This document shows positions 21,996 to 31,732 of a stretch of 64,000 bases of DNA, in pieces. Numbering within the stretch: the stretch's first letter is position 1; the number at the start of each line of letters is the position of its first letter. The notes under the pieces were generated by a model. That model worked only from the letters and a program-made list of their open reading frames with translations, made no database searches and was not told where the DNA came from. The stretch comes from Streptomyces capillispiralis (GTDB lineage: Bacteria; Actinomycetota; Actinomycetes; Streptomycetales; Streptomycetaceae). Position numbers and translations under genes: made by a program. The stretch covers positions 3,566,501 through 3,630,500 of the forward strand of contig NZ_VIWV01000001.1 of NCBI RefSeq assembly GCF_007829875.1, in the 5' to 3' direction.

Positions 21996-22643
21996 TCAGG
22001 CCCCCGTCAGATGTCCCTGCACCACCGGGGCCACCCGTCCGATGATCTGCTCGGGGTCCGCCGAGGCCAGGGGCTCCACCTTGATCACGTACCGGATCAT
22101 CGCGATACCGACGAGCTGGGCGGCGGCGAGCTCGGCGCGCAGCTCCGCGTCCGGCGTGCCGATCTGCCCGGCGATCCGGCGCAGCAGCTGGCTGGAGACC
22201 AGCCGGCGGAAGACGCCGGCCGCCGTCTCGTTGTTCACGGCGGACCGGACGATCGCGAGCAGCGGGGCCCGGGTGACCGGGTTCTCCCACAGCCCGATGA
22301 TCATCCGCGTCATCCGCTCGCCCACCTCGTCGAGCGGAGCGTCGAGAACGGTGTCCCGCGCGGCGAGCACGGGAGCGAAGGCGCCCTCGACGGCAGCCTC
22401 GAACACCTGCTCCTTGGTGCCGAAGTAGTGGTGCACCAGCGCGGAGTCCACCCCGGCCGCCTTGGCGATCCCCCGCACGGAGGTCTTCTCGTAGCCCCGC
22501 GCGGAGAACTCCTCGCGGGCCGCGCCGAGGATGCGGTCACGGGTGCCGGCGGACTCCGTACGCGGGGGGCGGCCGCGGCGCCGGGCCGTGCCGTTGCCGG
22601 GCGCGGGGGCGTCCGGGCCGTCGCTCGCGGTGCGGCCCGTCAT
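21996..22643 (-). CDS. TetR-family transcriptional regulator
   Basis: A 215-aa regulator. After a charged, Pro/Gly-rich N-terminus ([11 protein letters not shown]) comes a canonical TetR helix-turn-helix ([21 protein letters not shown]...[17 protein letters not shown], ~36-80) and an all-helical ligand domain. The ATG at 22643 overlaps the stop of the upstream isomerase gene (ATGA), so the two are translationally coupled and probably functionally linked. The effector is unknown; no clear operator was seen. Confidence 0.9.
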   Translation of the reverse strand: MTGRTASDGPDAPAPGNGTARRRGRPPRTESAGTRDRILGAAREEFSARGYEKTSVRGIAKAAGVDSALVHHYFGTKEQVFEAAVEGAFAPVLAARDTVLDAPLDEVGERMTRMIIGLWENPVTRAPLLAIVRSAVNNETAAGVFRRLVSSQLLRRIAGQIGTPDAELRAELAAAQLVGIAMIRYVIKVEPLASADPEQIIGRVAPVVQGHLTGA

Positions 22644-23467
22644 CGCCGCGGCACCCGCGCGGCGGCGGAGGCCAGGTGCAGGCGGGTGAAGGCCAGGGCC
22701 TCGGCCAGATCGGCCTCGCGCTCCGCGCTCGACATGGCGCGGCGGGTGTTGACCTCGATCACGACATGGCCGTCGAAGCCGCTCACCGCCAGGCGCTCCA
22801 GCACCTGGGCGCAGGGCTGGTCGCCGCGGCCCGGCACCAGGTGCTCGTCCTTGGCCGAGCCCCGGCCGTCGGCGAGGTGGACGTGGCCGAGGCGGTCGCC
22901 CATGCGGTCGATCATCTGCAGGGCGTCGGTGCGGGCGGTCGAGGCGTGGCTGAGGTCGATCGTGAAGTGGCGGTAGTCCTCTTTGGTGACGTCCCAGTCG
23001 GGGGCGTACGCGAGCATCTCGCGGTCGCGGTAGCGCCAGGGGTACATGTTCTCCACCGCGAAGCGCACGTCCGTCTCGTTCGCCATCCGCCAGATGCCGT
23101 CCACGAAGTCGCGGGCGTACTGCCGCTGCCAGCGGAAGGGGGGATGGACGACCACCGTGCCGGCGCCGAGCTTCTCCGCGGCGGCCTGCGCCCGCCGGAG
23201 CTTGGTCCAGGGGTCGGTGGACCACACGCGCTGGGTGATGAGCAGGCACGGGGCGTGCACGGCCAGAATGGGGATGCGGTGGTAGTCGCTGAGTCTGCGC
23301 AGCGCCTCGATGTCCTGGCTGACCGGGTCGGTCCACACCATGACCTCGACGCCGTCGTACCCGAGACGCGCGGCGATCTCGAAGGCCGTCGCCGTCGACT
23401 CCGGATAGACGGAGGCCGTTGACAGCGCGACCTTCGCATCCGGGACGCGCACCGCTGGTTCTGCCAC
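22640..23467 (-). CDS. Sugar phosphate isomerase/epimerase (AP endonuclease 2 fold)
   Basis: A 275-aa TIM-barrel protein of the xylose-isomerase-like/AP endonuclease 2 family. Visible metal-site segments are [30 protein letters not shown] and VIEVNTRR, with ASVYPES at the N-terminus. The start is GTG at 23467 ([10 protein letters not shown]); longer frames extend upstream but lose coding character. The reaction is unknown. The stop overlaps the TetR start by 4 nt. Confidence 0.85.
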   Translation of the reverse strand: MAEPAVRVPDAKVALSTASVYPESTATAFEIAARLGYDGVEVMVWTDPVSQDIEALRRLSDYHRIPILAVHAPCLLITQRVWSTDPWTKLRRAQAAAEKLGAGTVVVHPPFRWQRQYARDFVDGIWRMANETDVRFAVENMYPWRYRDREMLAYAPDWDVTKEDYRHFTIDLSHASTARTDALQMIDRMGDRLGHVHLADGRGSAKDEHLVPGRGDQPCAQVLERLAVSGFDGHVVIEVNTRRAMSSAEREADLAEALAFTRLHLASAAARVPRR

Positions 23468-23623
23468 GAGGGACAGCGTACGGCGTGCCTCCGACGGGCG
23501 GCCCGCGGACGATCGGCTTCGGCCAGGGCCCCCGGTCGCCCCTCGCGGCCGCATGTGCGCAGCACAGCGCCCGCACGGCCGCGCCCCGGGCCGGACCGTC
23601 AAGACGGCCGCCGTGTGATCGAG

Positions 23624-24592
23624 CTAACCGGGGAAGGGCGGCAGCGGTACGTCACCGGCGGACGCCGGGCCCATGTGGTCCAGGCGGCGGAGGATCACGC
23701 CCTCCCGGAGGGCCCAGGGGCAGATGTCCAGGCATTCGACGCCGAAGAGGTCCATCGCGCCCTCGGCGACCAGGGCTCCGGCGAGCAGCTGGCTCGCGCG
23801 GGCCTCGGAGACGCCGGGCAGTTCGGCGCGCTCGGCGGCGCTCATGGCGGCGAGCCTCGGCACCCAGCCCTCCAGGGACTCCCGTTTCAGCTCGCGCTGG
23901 ACGTACAGGCCGTCGGCGGAGCGGGCGGCGCCGGCGATCCGGGCGAGCTGCTTGAAGGTCTTGGAGGTGGCCACCACGTGGTCCGGCGCGCCGAGGCGGC
24001 TGAACTCCCCGACCGTACGGGCTATCTCGGTGCGCACGTGCCGGCGCAGCGCCCGCACGTCACCCGGCTCCGGCGGGTCGCCGGGCAGCCAGCCGGCGGT
24101 GAGCCGGCCGGCGCCCAGCGGCAGGGACACCGCGGCGTCGGGCTCCTCGTCCATGCCGTAGGCGATCTCCAGGGAGCCGCCGCCGATGTCGACGACCAGC
24201 AGCTTCCCGGCCGACCAGCCGAACCAGCGGCGGGCGGCGAGGAAGGTCAGCCGGGCCTCCTCCGCACCGCTGAGCACCTGGAGCTCGACGCCGGTCTCCT
24301 CGCGCACGCGCGCGAGGACGTCGTCGGCGTTGTCCGCCTCGCGCACGGCGGAGGTCGCGAACGGCAGCAGTTCCTCGACGCCCTTGTCCTCGGCGGCCCG
24401 GAGCGCCTCGTGGACGACCGAGACCAGTCGGTCCACCCCGCCGGAGCCGATGGCGCCGTTGCCGTCGAGGAGCTGGGCGAGGCGCAGGTCGGCCTTGTGC
24501 GAGTGCGCGGGCAGCGGGCGGGCGCCGGGGTGCGCGTCCACCACCAGCAGATGCACCGTGTTCGAACCCACGTCGAGGACACCGAGTCTCAT
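23624..24592 (-). CDS. Ppx/GppA-type exopolyphosphatase/pppGpp phosphatase
   Basis: A 322-aa ASKHA-fold phosphatase. Signatures: [19 protein letters not shown] (P-loop 1), a catalytic acidic region [29 protein letters not shown] (phosphate 2), and [15 protein letters not shown]. Expected activities are polyphosphate or (p)ppGpp 5'-phosphate hydrolysis; actinobacteria carry two such proteins with different preference and the sequence alone does not decide. Start ATG at 24592. It is divergent from the Cys-rich gene at 24688, with 95 bp between. Confidence 0.9.
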   Translation of the reverse strand: MRLGVLDVGSNTVHLLVVDAHPGARPLPAHSHKADLRLAQLLDGNGAIGSGGVDRLVSVVHEALRAAEDKGVEELLPFATSAVREADNADDVLARVREETGVELQVLSGAEEARLTFLAARRWFGWSAGKLLVVDIGGGSLEIAYGMDEEPDAAVSLPLGAGRLTAGWLPGDPPEPGDVRALRRHVRTEIARTVGEFSRLGAPDHVVATSKTFKQLARIAGAARSADGLYVQRELKRESLEGWVPRLAAMSAAERAELPGVSEARASQLLAGALVAEGAMDLFGVECLDICPWALREGVILRRLDHMGPASAGDVPLPPFPG

Positions 24593-24687
24593 GTACGGAA
24601 CGCTACTGCCCGCCGCGCGGTGTGTTGCCCCCTTCGGGGCGGACGAGGCGGTCCCGGGCAGCGGCGCGGGCGACTTACCCTGGACGC

Positions 24688-25560
24688 GTGCCAAAGACGA
24701 AAAAGGCGAAGGACGCAAAGCCGGACAAGAAGGCCGTGAAGGACAAGAAGGCCGGGTCGGCCGGGGGTTCTTCGCGGGTGACAGCACCGCAGCAGCCGGG
24801 GGCGGCGCCGGCGGACGACGAGAAGGGCCTCGACTTCGCCCGCGCGTGGGTGGAGTTCCCGGATCCGGCGGACGACGAGCAGGTCTTCCGCTGTGACCTG
24901 ACCTGGCTGACCTCCCGCTGGAACTGCATCTTCGGCAGCGGCTGCCAGGGCATCCAGGCGGGCCGCGCGGACGACGGCTGCTGCACCCTGGGCGCGCACT
25001 TCTCGGACGAGGACGACGAGAAGCGGGTGGCCGGGCACGTGGCGAGGCTCACGCCGGACATCTGGCAGCACCACGCGGAGGGCACCCGTAACGGCTGGAT
25101 CTCCGAGGACGAGGACGGCGACCGTCAGACCCGCCCGTTCCAGGGCTCGTGCATCTTCCAGAACCGGCCGGGTTTCGCGGGCGGCATGGGCTGCTCGCTG
25201 CACATCCTCGCCCTCAGGGAGGGCCGCGAGCCGCTGGAGACCAAGCCGGACGTGTGCTGGCAGCTGCCCGTCCGGCGGACCTACGACTGGATCGACCGGC
25301 CCGACGACACGCGCGTACTGCAGGTGTCGATCGGCGAGTACGACCGGCGCGGCTGGGGACCGGGCGGCCACGACCTGCACTGGTGGTGCACCTCGGCGAC
25401 CTCCGCGCACGGCGCCGGGGAGCCGGTGTACGTCTCCTACCGCGCGGAGCTGACCGAGATGATGGGCAAGGCCGGCTACGACCGGCTGGCCGAGCTGTGC
25501 GAGGAGCGGCTGGCCGCGCAGCTGCCGCTGCTGGCGCCGCATCCGGCGGACCCCGCCTGA
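24688..25560 (+). CDS. Cysteine-rich conserved protein, YkgJ/UPF0153-like, leaderless
   Basis: A 290-aa protein with a Lys-rich N-terminus ([20 protein letters not shown]). The core carries clustered cysteines: C at [55 protein letters not shown] and WWCTSA. This spacing resembles the YkgJ/UPF0153 'cysteine cluster' proteins thought to bind Zn or Fe-S, an inference from memory. The GTG start has no ribosome site; a TACCCT box (24676-24681) ends 6 nt before it, so the mRNA is probably leaderless. Function unknown. Confidence 0.75.
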   Translation: MPKTKKAKDAKPDKKAVKDKKAGSAGGSSRVTAPQQPGAAPADDEKGLDFARAWVEFPDPADDEQVFRCDLTWLTSRWNCIFGSGCQGIQAGRADDGCCTLGAHFSDEDDEKRVAGHVARLTPDIWQHHAEGTRNGWISEDEDGDRQTRPFQGSCIFQNRPGFAGGMGCSLHILALREGREPLETKPDVCWQLPVRRTYDWIDRPDDTRVLQVSIGEYDRRGWGPGGHDLHWWCTSATSAHGAGEPVYVSYRAELTEMMGKAGYDRLAELCEERLAAQLPLLAPHPADPA

Positions 25561-25607
25561 CCCGGCCTCAATCCGCCTGACCCCGCCTGACCCCGTCCGG
25601 GCGCGCC

Positions 25608-27362
25608 CTACGGCGTGGCTTGGGCCGGCTCGCCGCTGCCCTCGGCCGGCACCGGCTCGGAGGGCGTCGGGCCGGTGGGCGTCGGGCCCCCGGTGGTGGG
25701 CTCCGGGGCGGGCGAGGACGGCGGATCGCTCGGCGCGGGCTCCGCGGGCTCCGAGGGCTGCGGTGCCGTGGGGGTGGGCTCCGGGTCGGACGGTGACGGC
25801 GGGGGCTCGCTCGGGGCGCCCGGGTGCGGGGTGCCGGGACCGCCCGGGTGGCCGGAGGACGGTGCGGAGGGGGCGGGGCCGTAGCCGTCGATGGTCACGG
25901 CGGAGCCGGCGGGCGAGACCGCCACGGTGGCGCTCCAAGGCCCCGACGGCTCGCGCAGCTGGTCGACGTACACGCTGATCGTCACCGACTCGCCCGGGGC
26001 GAGCGTGCCCGACGACCGGCTGAGGTAGAGCCAGGACGCTCCCGTCGACGCGGACCAGCGGACCGGTCCGTGACCGGTCGCCCTCAGCGTGATCAGTGTG
26101 GTGTCGCCCCTGTGGTCGGCCGTGACGTCCATCGCGGCGGCGCCCGCGCGGCCCGCTCCGGCGACACCGACGACCTCCACGGACACGTCCGCGCCGCCGT
26201 CCTCGTCGAAGCGGGGGCCGGGGCGGGTGCGGGCGTTGCCGGTGTTCTCGTAGCCGCCGCCCGCCCCCTCGCCGTCGAGGTCGACGGTGGCGCCGTCCTC
26301 CCGCGCGGAGGCCGACCGGCCGTCCTGGGCCTCGCCCACGGGGGTGCCGCGGTAGGCGGCCCACAGCGCCAGCACCGGTGCGGCGACGACGGTGGCGACC
26401 ACCGTCGTCGTGACGGCACGCGCGCGCAGGCGGTCCCGCCGCGCGGCACGGTCCTTGGGGTCCATCGGGAAACCGCGCCGGTCGAAGCGGGGCGCGGCGC
26501 CGCGCGCGCGGGAATGGTGCGCCACGGCGGCGCGCAGGGCCGCGCCGGGCGCCGGGAGGACGGGCAGCGCGTCCGGGGTGACGCTGGTGCCGGGCCAGCG
26601 GCCAGGGATGGCCCGCTCGGCGCCCCGGCGGCAGCGCGGGCAGTCGTCGACGTGCCGGACGAGTTCGCGGCGCAGGGTCGCGCTGAGCACCAGGCGGCGG
26701 TCGCCGGTGAGATGCGCCACGCCCGGGCAGGCGCCGGTCTCGACGACGGCGAGCGCCGCGCGGGTGCGTTCCACCTCGCAGGCCGCGGCGGCGAGCAGCT
26801 CCCGCGCGGCGGCCGGTTCCATGCCGAGCACGGCGGCGACCTCCGGGGCGGCGAGCCGGTGGCGCACAGCGAGTTCCAGTGCCTCGCGCTGCTCCGGGGT
26901 GGTGCCGGCGGCCTCCGGCCAGGCCAGCAGCGCCAGTTCGCGCCGGCGCCGCTCCTGGACCTCCTCGGAGACGGCCGGGGCGGCGGCGGTCCGTGCCGTG
27001 CGCCGCCGGTCGGCGCGCCCCACGGCGTGGGTGGCCTGACGCCTCTGCCGGGCCTCCGCCAGCTTGCGCAGACACGCCCAGCGGGCCAGCGCGTACAGCC
27101 AGGCCCGGCGGTCGCCGGGCTCCTCGGGGACGTGCCGGCCGCGGCGTTCCGCCAGGGTGAGGACGTCGGCCAGGGCGGCGGTCGCCGCGTCGTGGTCGCA
27201 GAGCACGGACAGGCAGTAGGTGAACAGGCCGTCCAGATGGGGTTCGTAGCGGCCGGCCGGCCGCTGCGCCAGCGTGCGCGCGGCCCCGCGGTCACGCACC
27301 TCCCGGTGCGCCCGGCGTGCTCCGGTCGTGCGGGTCGAGGTCTCCGGGCCACTGCTCATCAT
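25608..27362 (-). CDS. Sigma-like / zinc-finger / transmembrane / BACON-domain fusion protein
   Basis: A 584-aa protein in four parts. Residues ~40-110 resemble ECF sigma region 2 (LFTYCLSVLCDHDAATAALAD, RRAWLYALARWACLRKL). Residues ~155-205 resemble a sigma-4 helix pair (TPEQREALELAVRHRLAAPE, VAAVLGMEPAAARELL). H237-x3-C241-x2-C244 is the ZAS anti-sigma zinc motif. A membrane helix follows at ~316-336. The outer region contains a BACON-type beta domain (WSASTGASWLYLSRSSGTLA, ~430-485) and a Pro/Ser/Thr-rich tail of ~90 residues. It therefore looks like sigma and anti-sigma halves joined across the membrane. Whether the sigma-like part is active is unknown. Confidence 0.72.
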   Translation of the reverse strand: MMSSGPETSTRTTGARRAHREVRDRGAARTLAQRPAGRYEPHLDGLFTYCLSVLCDHDAATAALADVLTLAERRGRHVPEEPGDRRAWLYALARWACLRKLAEARQRRQATHAVGRADRRRTARTAAAPAVSEEVQERRRRELALLAWPEAAGTTPEQREALELAVRHRLAAPEVAAVLGMEPAAARELLAAAACEVERTRAALAVVETGACPGVAHLTGDRRLVLSATLRRELVRHVDDCPRCRRGAERAIPGRWPGTSVTPDALPVLPAPGAALRAAVAHHSRARGAAPRFDRRGFPMDPKDRAARRDRLRARAVTTTVVATVVAAPVLALWAAYRGTPVGEAQDGRSASAREDGATVDLDGEGAGGGYENTGNARTRPGPRFDEDGGADVSVEVVGVAGAGRAGAAAMDVTADHRGDTTLITLRATGHGPVRWSASTGASWLYLSRSSGTLAPGESVTISVYVDQLREPSGPWSATVAVSPAGSAVTIDGYGPAPSAPSSGHPGGPGTPHPGAPSEPPPSPSDPEPTPTAPQPSEPAEPAPSDPPSSPAPEPTTGGPTPTGPTPSEPVPAEGSGEPAQATP

Positions 27363-27556
27363 TCGGCGACCGTAGGCGGCCGGGGACGGCGCCTTCGGGA
27401 GCCCTGCGGACTTTTAATCCGTACGGGTGAAACGATCCCTCAATCGGGGACAGGAACCTTTCGCTGCCGGTGAGCGGGCCCGCGGCGCGGCCCGGCCGCG
27501 GGGGGCCGGCGAGGGTGTGGCGGGTCGTTGTCAGTGCGTGCCGCTACCTTTTCCGC

Positions 27557-28966
27557 ATGGCTGCCCGTACCAAGACCACCAAGGACCGACCGTCCTACCG
27601 CTGCACCGAGTGCGGCTGGCAGACGGCCAAGTGGCTCGGGCGCTGCCCCGAGTGCCAGGCCTGGGGGACGGTCGAGGAGTACGGCACGCCCGCGGTCCGT
27701 ACGACGGCGCCCGGCCGGGTCACCACCTCCGCCGTGCCCATCGGCCAGGTCGACGGCCGCCAGGCCACCGCCCGCTCCACCGGAGTGCCCGAGCTGGACC
27801 GGGTGCTCGGCGGCGGCCTCGTGCCCGGCGCGGTGGTGCTGGTCGCGGGTGAGCCGGGTGTGGGCAAGTCCACGCTGCTGCTGGACGTGGCCGCCAAGTC
27901 GGCGAGCGCGGAGCACCGCACGCTCTACGTCACCGGGGAGGAGTCGGCGAGCCAGGTCCGGCTGCGCGCCGACCGCATCCACGCCATCGACGACCACCTG
28001 TACCTCGCCGCCGAGACGGACCTGTCCGCCGTGCTCGGCCACTTGGACGCGGTGAAGCCGTCCCTGCTGATCATGGACTCGGTGCAGACGGTCGCGTCCC
28101 CGGAGATCGACGGCGCCCCGGGCGGCATGGCGCAGGTGCGGGAGGTGGCCGGGGCGCTGATCCGGGCCTCCAAGGAGCGCGGGATGTCGACCCTCCTGGT
28201 GGGCCACGTCACCAAGGACGGGGCGATCGCCGGCCCCCGCCTGCTGGAACACCTGGTGGACGTCGTCCTGCACTTCGAGGGCGACCGGCACGCGCGCCTG
28301 CGCCTGGTGCGCGGCGTCAAGAACCGCTACGGCACCACGGACGAGGTCGGCTGCTTCGAGCTGCACGACGAGGGCATCACGGGCCTGGCCGACCCCAGCG
28401 GGCTCTTCCTGACCCGCCGTGACGAGCCGGTGCCGGGCACCTGCCTGACGGTGACCCTGGAGGGCCGCCGCCCCCTGGTCGCCGAAGTGCAGGCGCTCAC
28501 GGTCGACTCGCAGATCCCCTCCCCCCGGCGCACCACCTCCGGTCTGGAGACCTCCCGCGTCTCCATGATGCTGGCGGTGCTGGAACAGCGCGGCCGCATC
28601 AGCGCCTTGGGCAAACGGGACATTTACTCCGCGACGGTGGGCGGGGTGAAGCTCTCCGAACCGGCCGCGGACCTGGCCGTCGCGCTGGCGCTGGCCTCCG
28701 CGGCGAGCGACACCCCGCTGCCGAAGAACCTGGTCGCGATCGGCGAGGTCGGCCTGGCCGGCGAGGTGAGACGGGTCACGGGCGTCCAGCGCAGGCTCGC
28801 CGAGGCGCACCGCCTGGGCTTCACCCACGCCCTGGTACCGGCCGATCCGGGGAAGGTCCCGCAGGGCATGAAGGTCCTGGAAGTGGCGGACATGGGCGAC
28901 GCGCTGCGGGTCCTTCCGCGCTCCCGTCGCCGAGACGCCCCACGGGAGGAGGAGGACCGCCGGTAG
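27557..28966 (+). CDS. radA: DNA repair protein RadA
   Basis: A 469-aa RecA-like branch-migration helicase. The N-terminal zinc finger is C-x2-C-x11-C-x2-C (YRCTECGWQTAKWLGRCPEC), Walker A GEPGVGKSTLL, the RadA-specific motif KNRYGTTDEVG (KNRFG elsewhere), and a C-terminal Lon-protease-like domain. ATG at 27557 gives the usual MAARTKTTKDRPSY start. It is immediately followed by disA (69 nt), the conserved actinobacterial pairing that links recombination intermediates with c-di-AMP signalling. Confidence 0.96.
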   Translation: MAARTKTTKDRPSYRCTECGWQTAKWLGRCPECQAWGTVEEYGTPAVRTTAPGRVTTSAVPIGQVDGRQATARSTGVPELDRVLGGGLVPGAVVLVAGEPGVGKSTLLLDVAAKSASAEHRTLYVTGEESASQVRLRADRIHAIDDHLYLAAETDLSAVLGHLDAVKPSLLIMDSVQTVASPEIDGAPGGMAQVREVAGALIRASKERGMSTLLVGHVTKDGAIAGPRLLEHLVDVVLHFEGDRHARLRLVRGVKNRYGTTDEVGCFELHDEGITGLADPSGLFLTRRDEPVPGTCLTVTLEGRRPLVAEVQALTVDSQIPSPRRTTSGLETSRVSMMLAVLEQRGRISALGKRDIYSATVGGVKLSEPAADLAVALALASAASDTPLPKNLVAIGEVGLAGEVRRVTGVQRRLAEAHRLGFTHALVPADPGKVPQGMKVLEVADMGDALRVLPRSRRRDAPREEEDRR

Positions 28967-29035
28967 ACTTTGCCCAGGTCTCGCCCGTCCGTACGAACCG
29001 CGGGGGCCTCCAGAACCTGCGACCGGAGGAGTGCA

Positions 29036-30160
29036 GTGGCAGCCAACGACCGGGCAGCAGCTCCCGGAAAGTCCGGTGGGAGTGCCGGTTCCGATGGCCT
29101 GATGCGCGCCTCGCTGAGCGCCGTGGCACCCGGTACCGCCCTGCGTGACGGCCTGGAGCGGGTGCTCCGCGGCAACACCGGCGGTCTCATCGTGCTCGGC
29201 AGCGACAAGACCGTCGAGGCGCTGTGCAGCGGCGGCTTCGTGCTGGACGTCGAGTTCACCGCGACCCGGCTGCGCGAGCTGTGCAAGCTGGACGGCGGCA
29301 TCGTCCTGTCCTCGGACCTGTCCAAGATCCTGCGCGCGGGCGTCCAGCTGGTGCCCGACCCGACCATCCCCACCGAGGAGACCGGCACCCGGCACCGCAC
29401 CGCCGACCGGGTCTCCAAGCAGGTCGGCTTCCCGGTCGTCTCGGTCTCCCAGTCGATGCGCCTGATCGCGCTGTACGTCGACGGCCACCGCCGGGTCCTG
29501 GAGGACTCGGCGGCGATCCTCTCCCGCGCCAACCAGGCGCTCGCCACGCTGGAGCGCTACAAGCTCCGCCTCGACGAGGTCGCGGGCACCCTGTCGGCGC
29601 TGGAGATCGAGGACCTGGTGACCGTCCGGGACGTCTCGGCGGTCGCGCAGCGGCTGGAGATGGTCCGCCGCATCGCCACCGAAATCGCCGAGTACGTGGT
29701 CGAACTGGGCACCGACGGTCGCCTCCTCGCCCTCCAGCTGGACGAGTTGATCGCGGGGGTGGAGCCGGAGCGCGAGCTGGTCGTCCGGGACTACGTCCCC
29801 GAGCCCACCGCCAAGCGCTCCCGCACGGTCGACGAGGCCCTGTACGAGCTGGACGCGCTCACCCACGCGGAGCTGCTGGAGATGCCGACGGTGGCCCGCG
29901 CCCTCGGGTACACGGGCTCCCCGGAGACCCTGGACTCGGCGGTGTCCCCGCGCGGCTTCCGGCTGCTGGCGAAGGTGCCGAGGCTGCCGGGCGCGATCAT
30001 CGACCGGCTGGTGGAGCACTTCGGCGGACTGCAGAAGCTGCTCGCCGCCAGCGTGGACGACCTGCAGACGGTGGACGGCGTCGGTGAGGCACGGGCCCGC
30101 AGCGTCCGCGAGGGCCTGTCACGACTGGCGGAGAGCTCGATCCTCGAACGCTACGTCTGA
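29036..30160 (+). CDS. disA: DNA integrity scanning protein / diadenylate cyclase
   Basis: A 374-aa enzyme that makes c-di-AMP from two ATP. The DAC domain (~20-160) shows [16 protein letters not shown] (DGG in place of the more common DGA) and the second signature [11 protein letters not shown] long helical linker follows and a C-terminal helix-hairpin-helix DNA-binding domain ([35 protein letters not shown]). GTG at 29036 follows GGAGGAG. Co-transcription with radA is likely. In B. subtilis RadA restrains DisA; the adjacency fits. Directly downstream is a 71-bp tandem repeat. Confidence 0.96.
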   Translation: MAANDRAAAPGKSGGSAGSDGLMRASLSAVAPGTALRDGLERVLRGNTGGLIVLGSDKTVEALCSGGFVLDVEFTATRLRELCKLDGGIVLSSDLSKILRAGVQLVPDPTIPTEETGTRHRTADRVSKQVGFPVVSVSQSMRLIALYVDGHRRVLEDSAAILSRANQALATLERYKLRLDEVAGTLSALEIEDLVTVRDVSAVAQRLEMVRRIATEIAEYVVELGTDGRLLALQLDELIAGVEPERELVVRDYVPEPTAKRSRTVDEALYELDALTHAELLEMPTVARALGYTGSPETLDSAVSPRGFRLLAKVPRLPGAIIDRLVEHFGGLQKLLAASVDDLQTVDGVGEARARSVREGLSRLAESSILERYV

Positions 30161-30218
30161 TCCGGGGCTGGGCGGCCCCGGCGGATACACCGGACGGGAC
30201 CGGTCCGGTCCGGTCCGG

Positions 30219-30431
30219 CTCAGGCACGACGCCGGAATCACGCCGGACCGAACCGGGCACGGCGCCGGGATCACACCGGACCGGTCCGGCTCAGGCACGG
30301 CGCCGGGATCACGCCGGACCGAACCGGGCACGGTGACGGAATCACGCCGGACCGGTCCGGCTCAGGCACGGCGCCGGGATCACGCCGGACCGAACCGGGC
30401 ACGGCGCCGGGATCACACCGGACCGGAAACG
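30219..30431. repeat. Three 71-bp tandem repeats downstream of disA
   Basis: Units start at 30219, 30290 and 30361, each with CTCAGGCACGRCGCCGG; they differ at only a few positions. Each unit is itself two related halves (35 + 36 bp) sharing GGCACGGCGCCGGGATCAC. The rest of 30161-30676 is extremely GC-rich, without codon-like periodicity; I see no gene in it. Confidence 0.9.
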
Positions 30432-30676
30432 GGGGCCAAACCACGCCGGACGGCGGCGGCCGTCGAGGTGCGGGACGCCAACCGGGCCGGACCGGGAACG
30501 AGGACCGGACCAGGCCGTGTCAGGCACGGAGGCCGAGACCGGCCGCATCGGACCCGGTGACCGGACCGGTCACACCGACCCGCGCGGCACAGGAGCCGGC
30601 TCCTGTCCCGGCCCGCGCCCTGCCCCGGCTGTCCCGGCTGCCCCGGCCCGCGTAGGGGCCGGCGTCCGGCTCCGGG

Positions 30677-31558
30677 TCAGTCGCGCTCCAGCACGAACGA
30701 CGTCTGCACCTTCGCGAACCCCGGTGCCTTCGCCTCCACCAGATAGGTGCCCGCACCGGCCGACCCCGCCTTGGGCGTCTCGCACTGCGGCGCGCTGGGC
30801 TTGCGGTCCCACTTCACGGTGTAGGTGATGCTGTCCTCGGCAGGCACCCGGAACACCAGGCTCCGCGCACCCTTCGGGCAGTCGTCCGACGCCCAGTACG
30901 CGTCGTCGCTGTCCGCCTGCGTGATCGTCAACACCGCGCTGTCCGGCCCGAGATCGACCTTGCAGTCGCTGCCGGAGATGTTCCGCGCGGTGAGCAGGAA
31001 CGTGGGCGTCTGCCCGGGCTCATAGGTGTTGTGGGCGCTGCGCAGGCTGAACTTGACCGCGCTCGCGGTGCAGTTGGGCAGTGCGGACCCGGATCCGGCC
31101 GGCAGCGCGTCACCCGCGCCGACCCCGGCGGACGTACCGCCCTCGGAGCCGCCGCCTGCGCTGCCCCCGGCACCGTCGGACCCGCCGGACCCGCCCGAGC
31201 CGCCCGACCCACCCGAGCCGTCGGCGCCGCCGCTGTCCGCCGGGTCGCCGTTGGCCCCGTCGTCGCCCGTCCCGGACGACGATCCTCCGGAACCGTCCGA
31301 TCCGCCGTCCTCCGACTCGTCACGGCCGCCCGGCGCCTGACTGATCGCCGGTCCCGAACTCGACGGCCCCGGTGTGATGGACGGCGCGGGATTCTTGCCG
31401 TTGGCCCCGTTCCCGCGGTCGCCGCCGCCCCCGCCGCCCGCGACCACCACCCAGGTGATCAACAACGCCAACAGGGCCAGCACGGACAGCAGTACGGCCC
31501 TCCGTCGCCAGTAGATGGTGGAGGGAAGCGGCCCGACCGGATTGCGCAGAGATCCCAC
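30677..31558 (-). CDS. Membrane-anchored Gly/Ser-rich protein with C-terminal beta domain, leaderless
   Basis: A 293-aa protein: short cytoplasmic N-terminus, one membrane helix (RRRAVLLSVLALLALLITWV, ~residues 18-38), a ~110-residue Gly/Ser/Asp linker, and an extracellular Cys-containing beta domain (FSLRSAHNTYEPGQTPTFLL...SDCKVDLGPDSAVLTI...YTVKWDRKPSAPQC). The domain looks like the MPT63-like/immunoglobulin-type folds of secreted actinobacterial proteins. The start is GTG at 31558; a TACAGT box (31566-31571, minus) ends 7 nt upstream and no ribosome site exists, so the transcript is probably leaderless. Function unknown. Confidence 0.78.
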   Translation of the reverse strand: MGSLRNPVGPLPSTIYWRRRAVLLSVLALLALLITWVVVAGGGGGGDRGNGANGKNPAPSITPGPSSSGPAISQAPGGRDESEDGGSDGSGGSSSGTGDDGANGDPADSGGADGSGGSGGSGGSGGSDGAGGSAGGGSEGGTSAGVGAGDALPAGSGSALPNCTASAVKFSLRSAHNTYEPGQTPTFLLTARNISGSDCKVDLGPDSAVLTITQADSDDAYWASDDCPKGARSLVFRVPAEDSITYTVKWDRKPSAPQCETPKAGSAGAGTYLVEAKAPGFAKVQTSFVLERD

Positions 31559-31732
31559 GGCGCAAACTGTACGAGAGATCGGCGCGTTCGCTTGTCCCAC
31601 CCGCCGCTCCGAGCCACAACTTTTCCGGATCATCATCCCGGAAACCGCCCGCCACCCCTGTCCTTCGTCGGGTACGGGACGCGACGATCGCGGGGTGTGA
31701 CCGTTCCGGCACCTCGCCTACGGTCCGTGACC

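Noticed and set aside
27440..30019. 859-codon frame antisense to radA and disA
   Set aside because: Shadow of two well-supported genes.
30219..30431. CRISPR-like array
   Set aside because: Units are contiguous 71-bp repeats without unique spacers; no cas genes nearby.
31031..31732. N-terminal extension of the PAP2 phosphatase
   Set aside because: The upstream frame is antisense to the membrane protein gene and lacks membrane or phosphatase features; ATG 31733 begins the conserved part.
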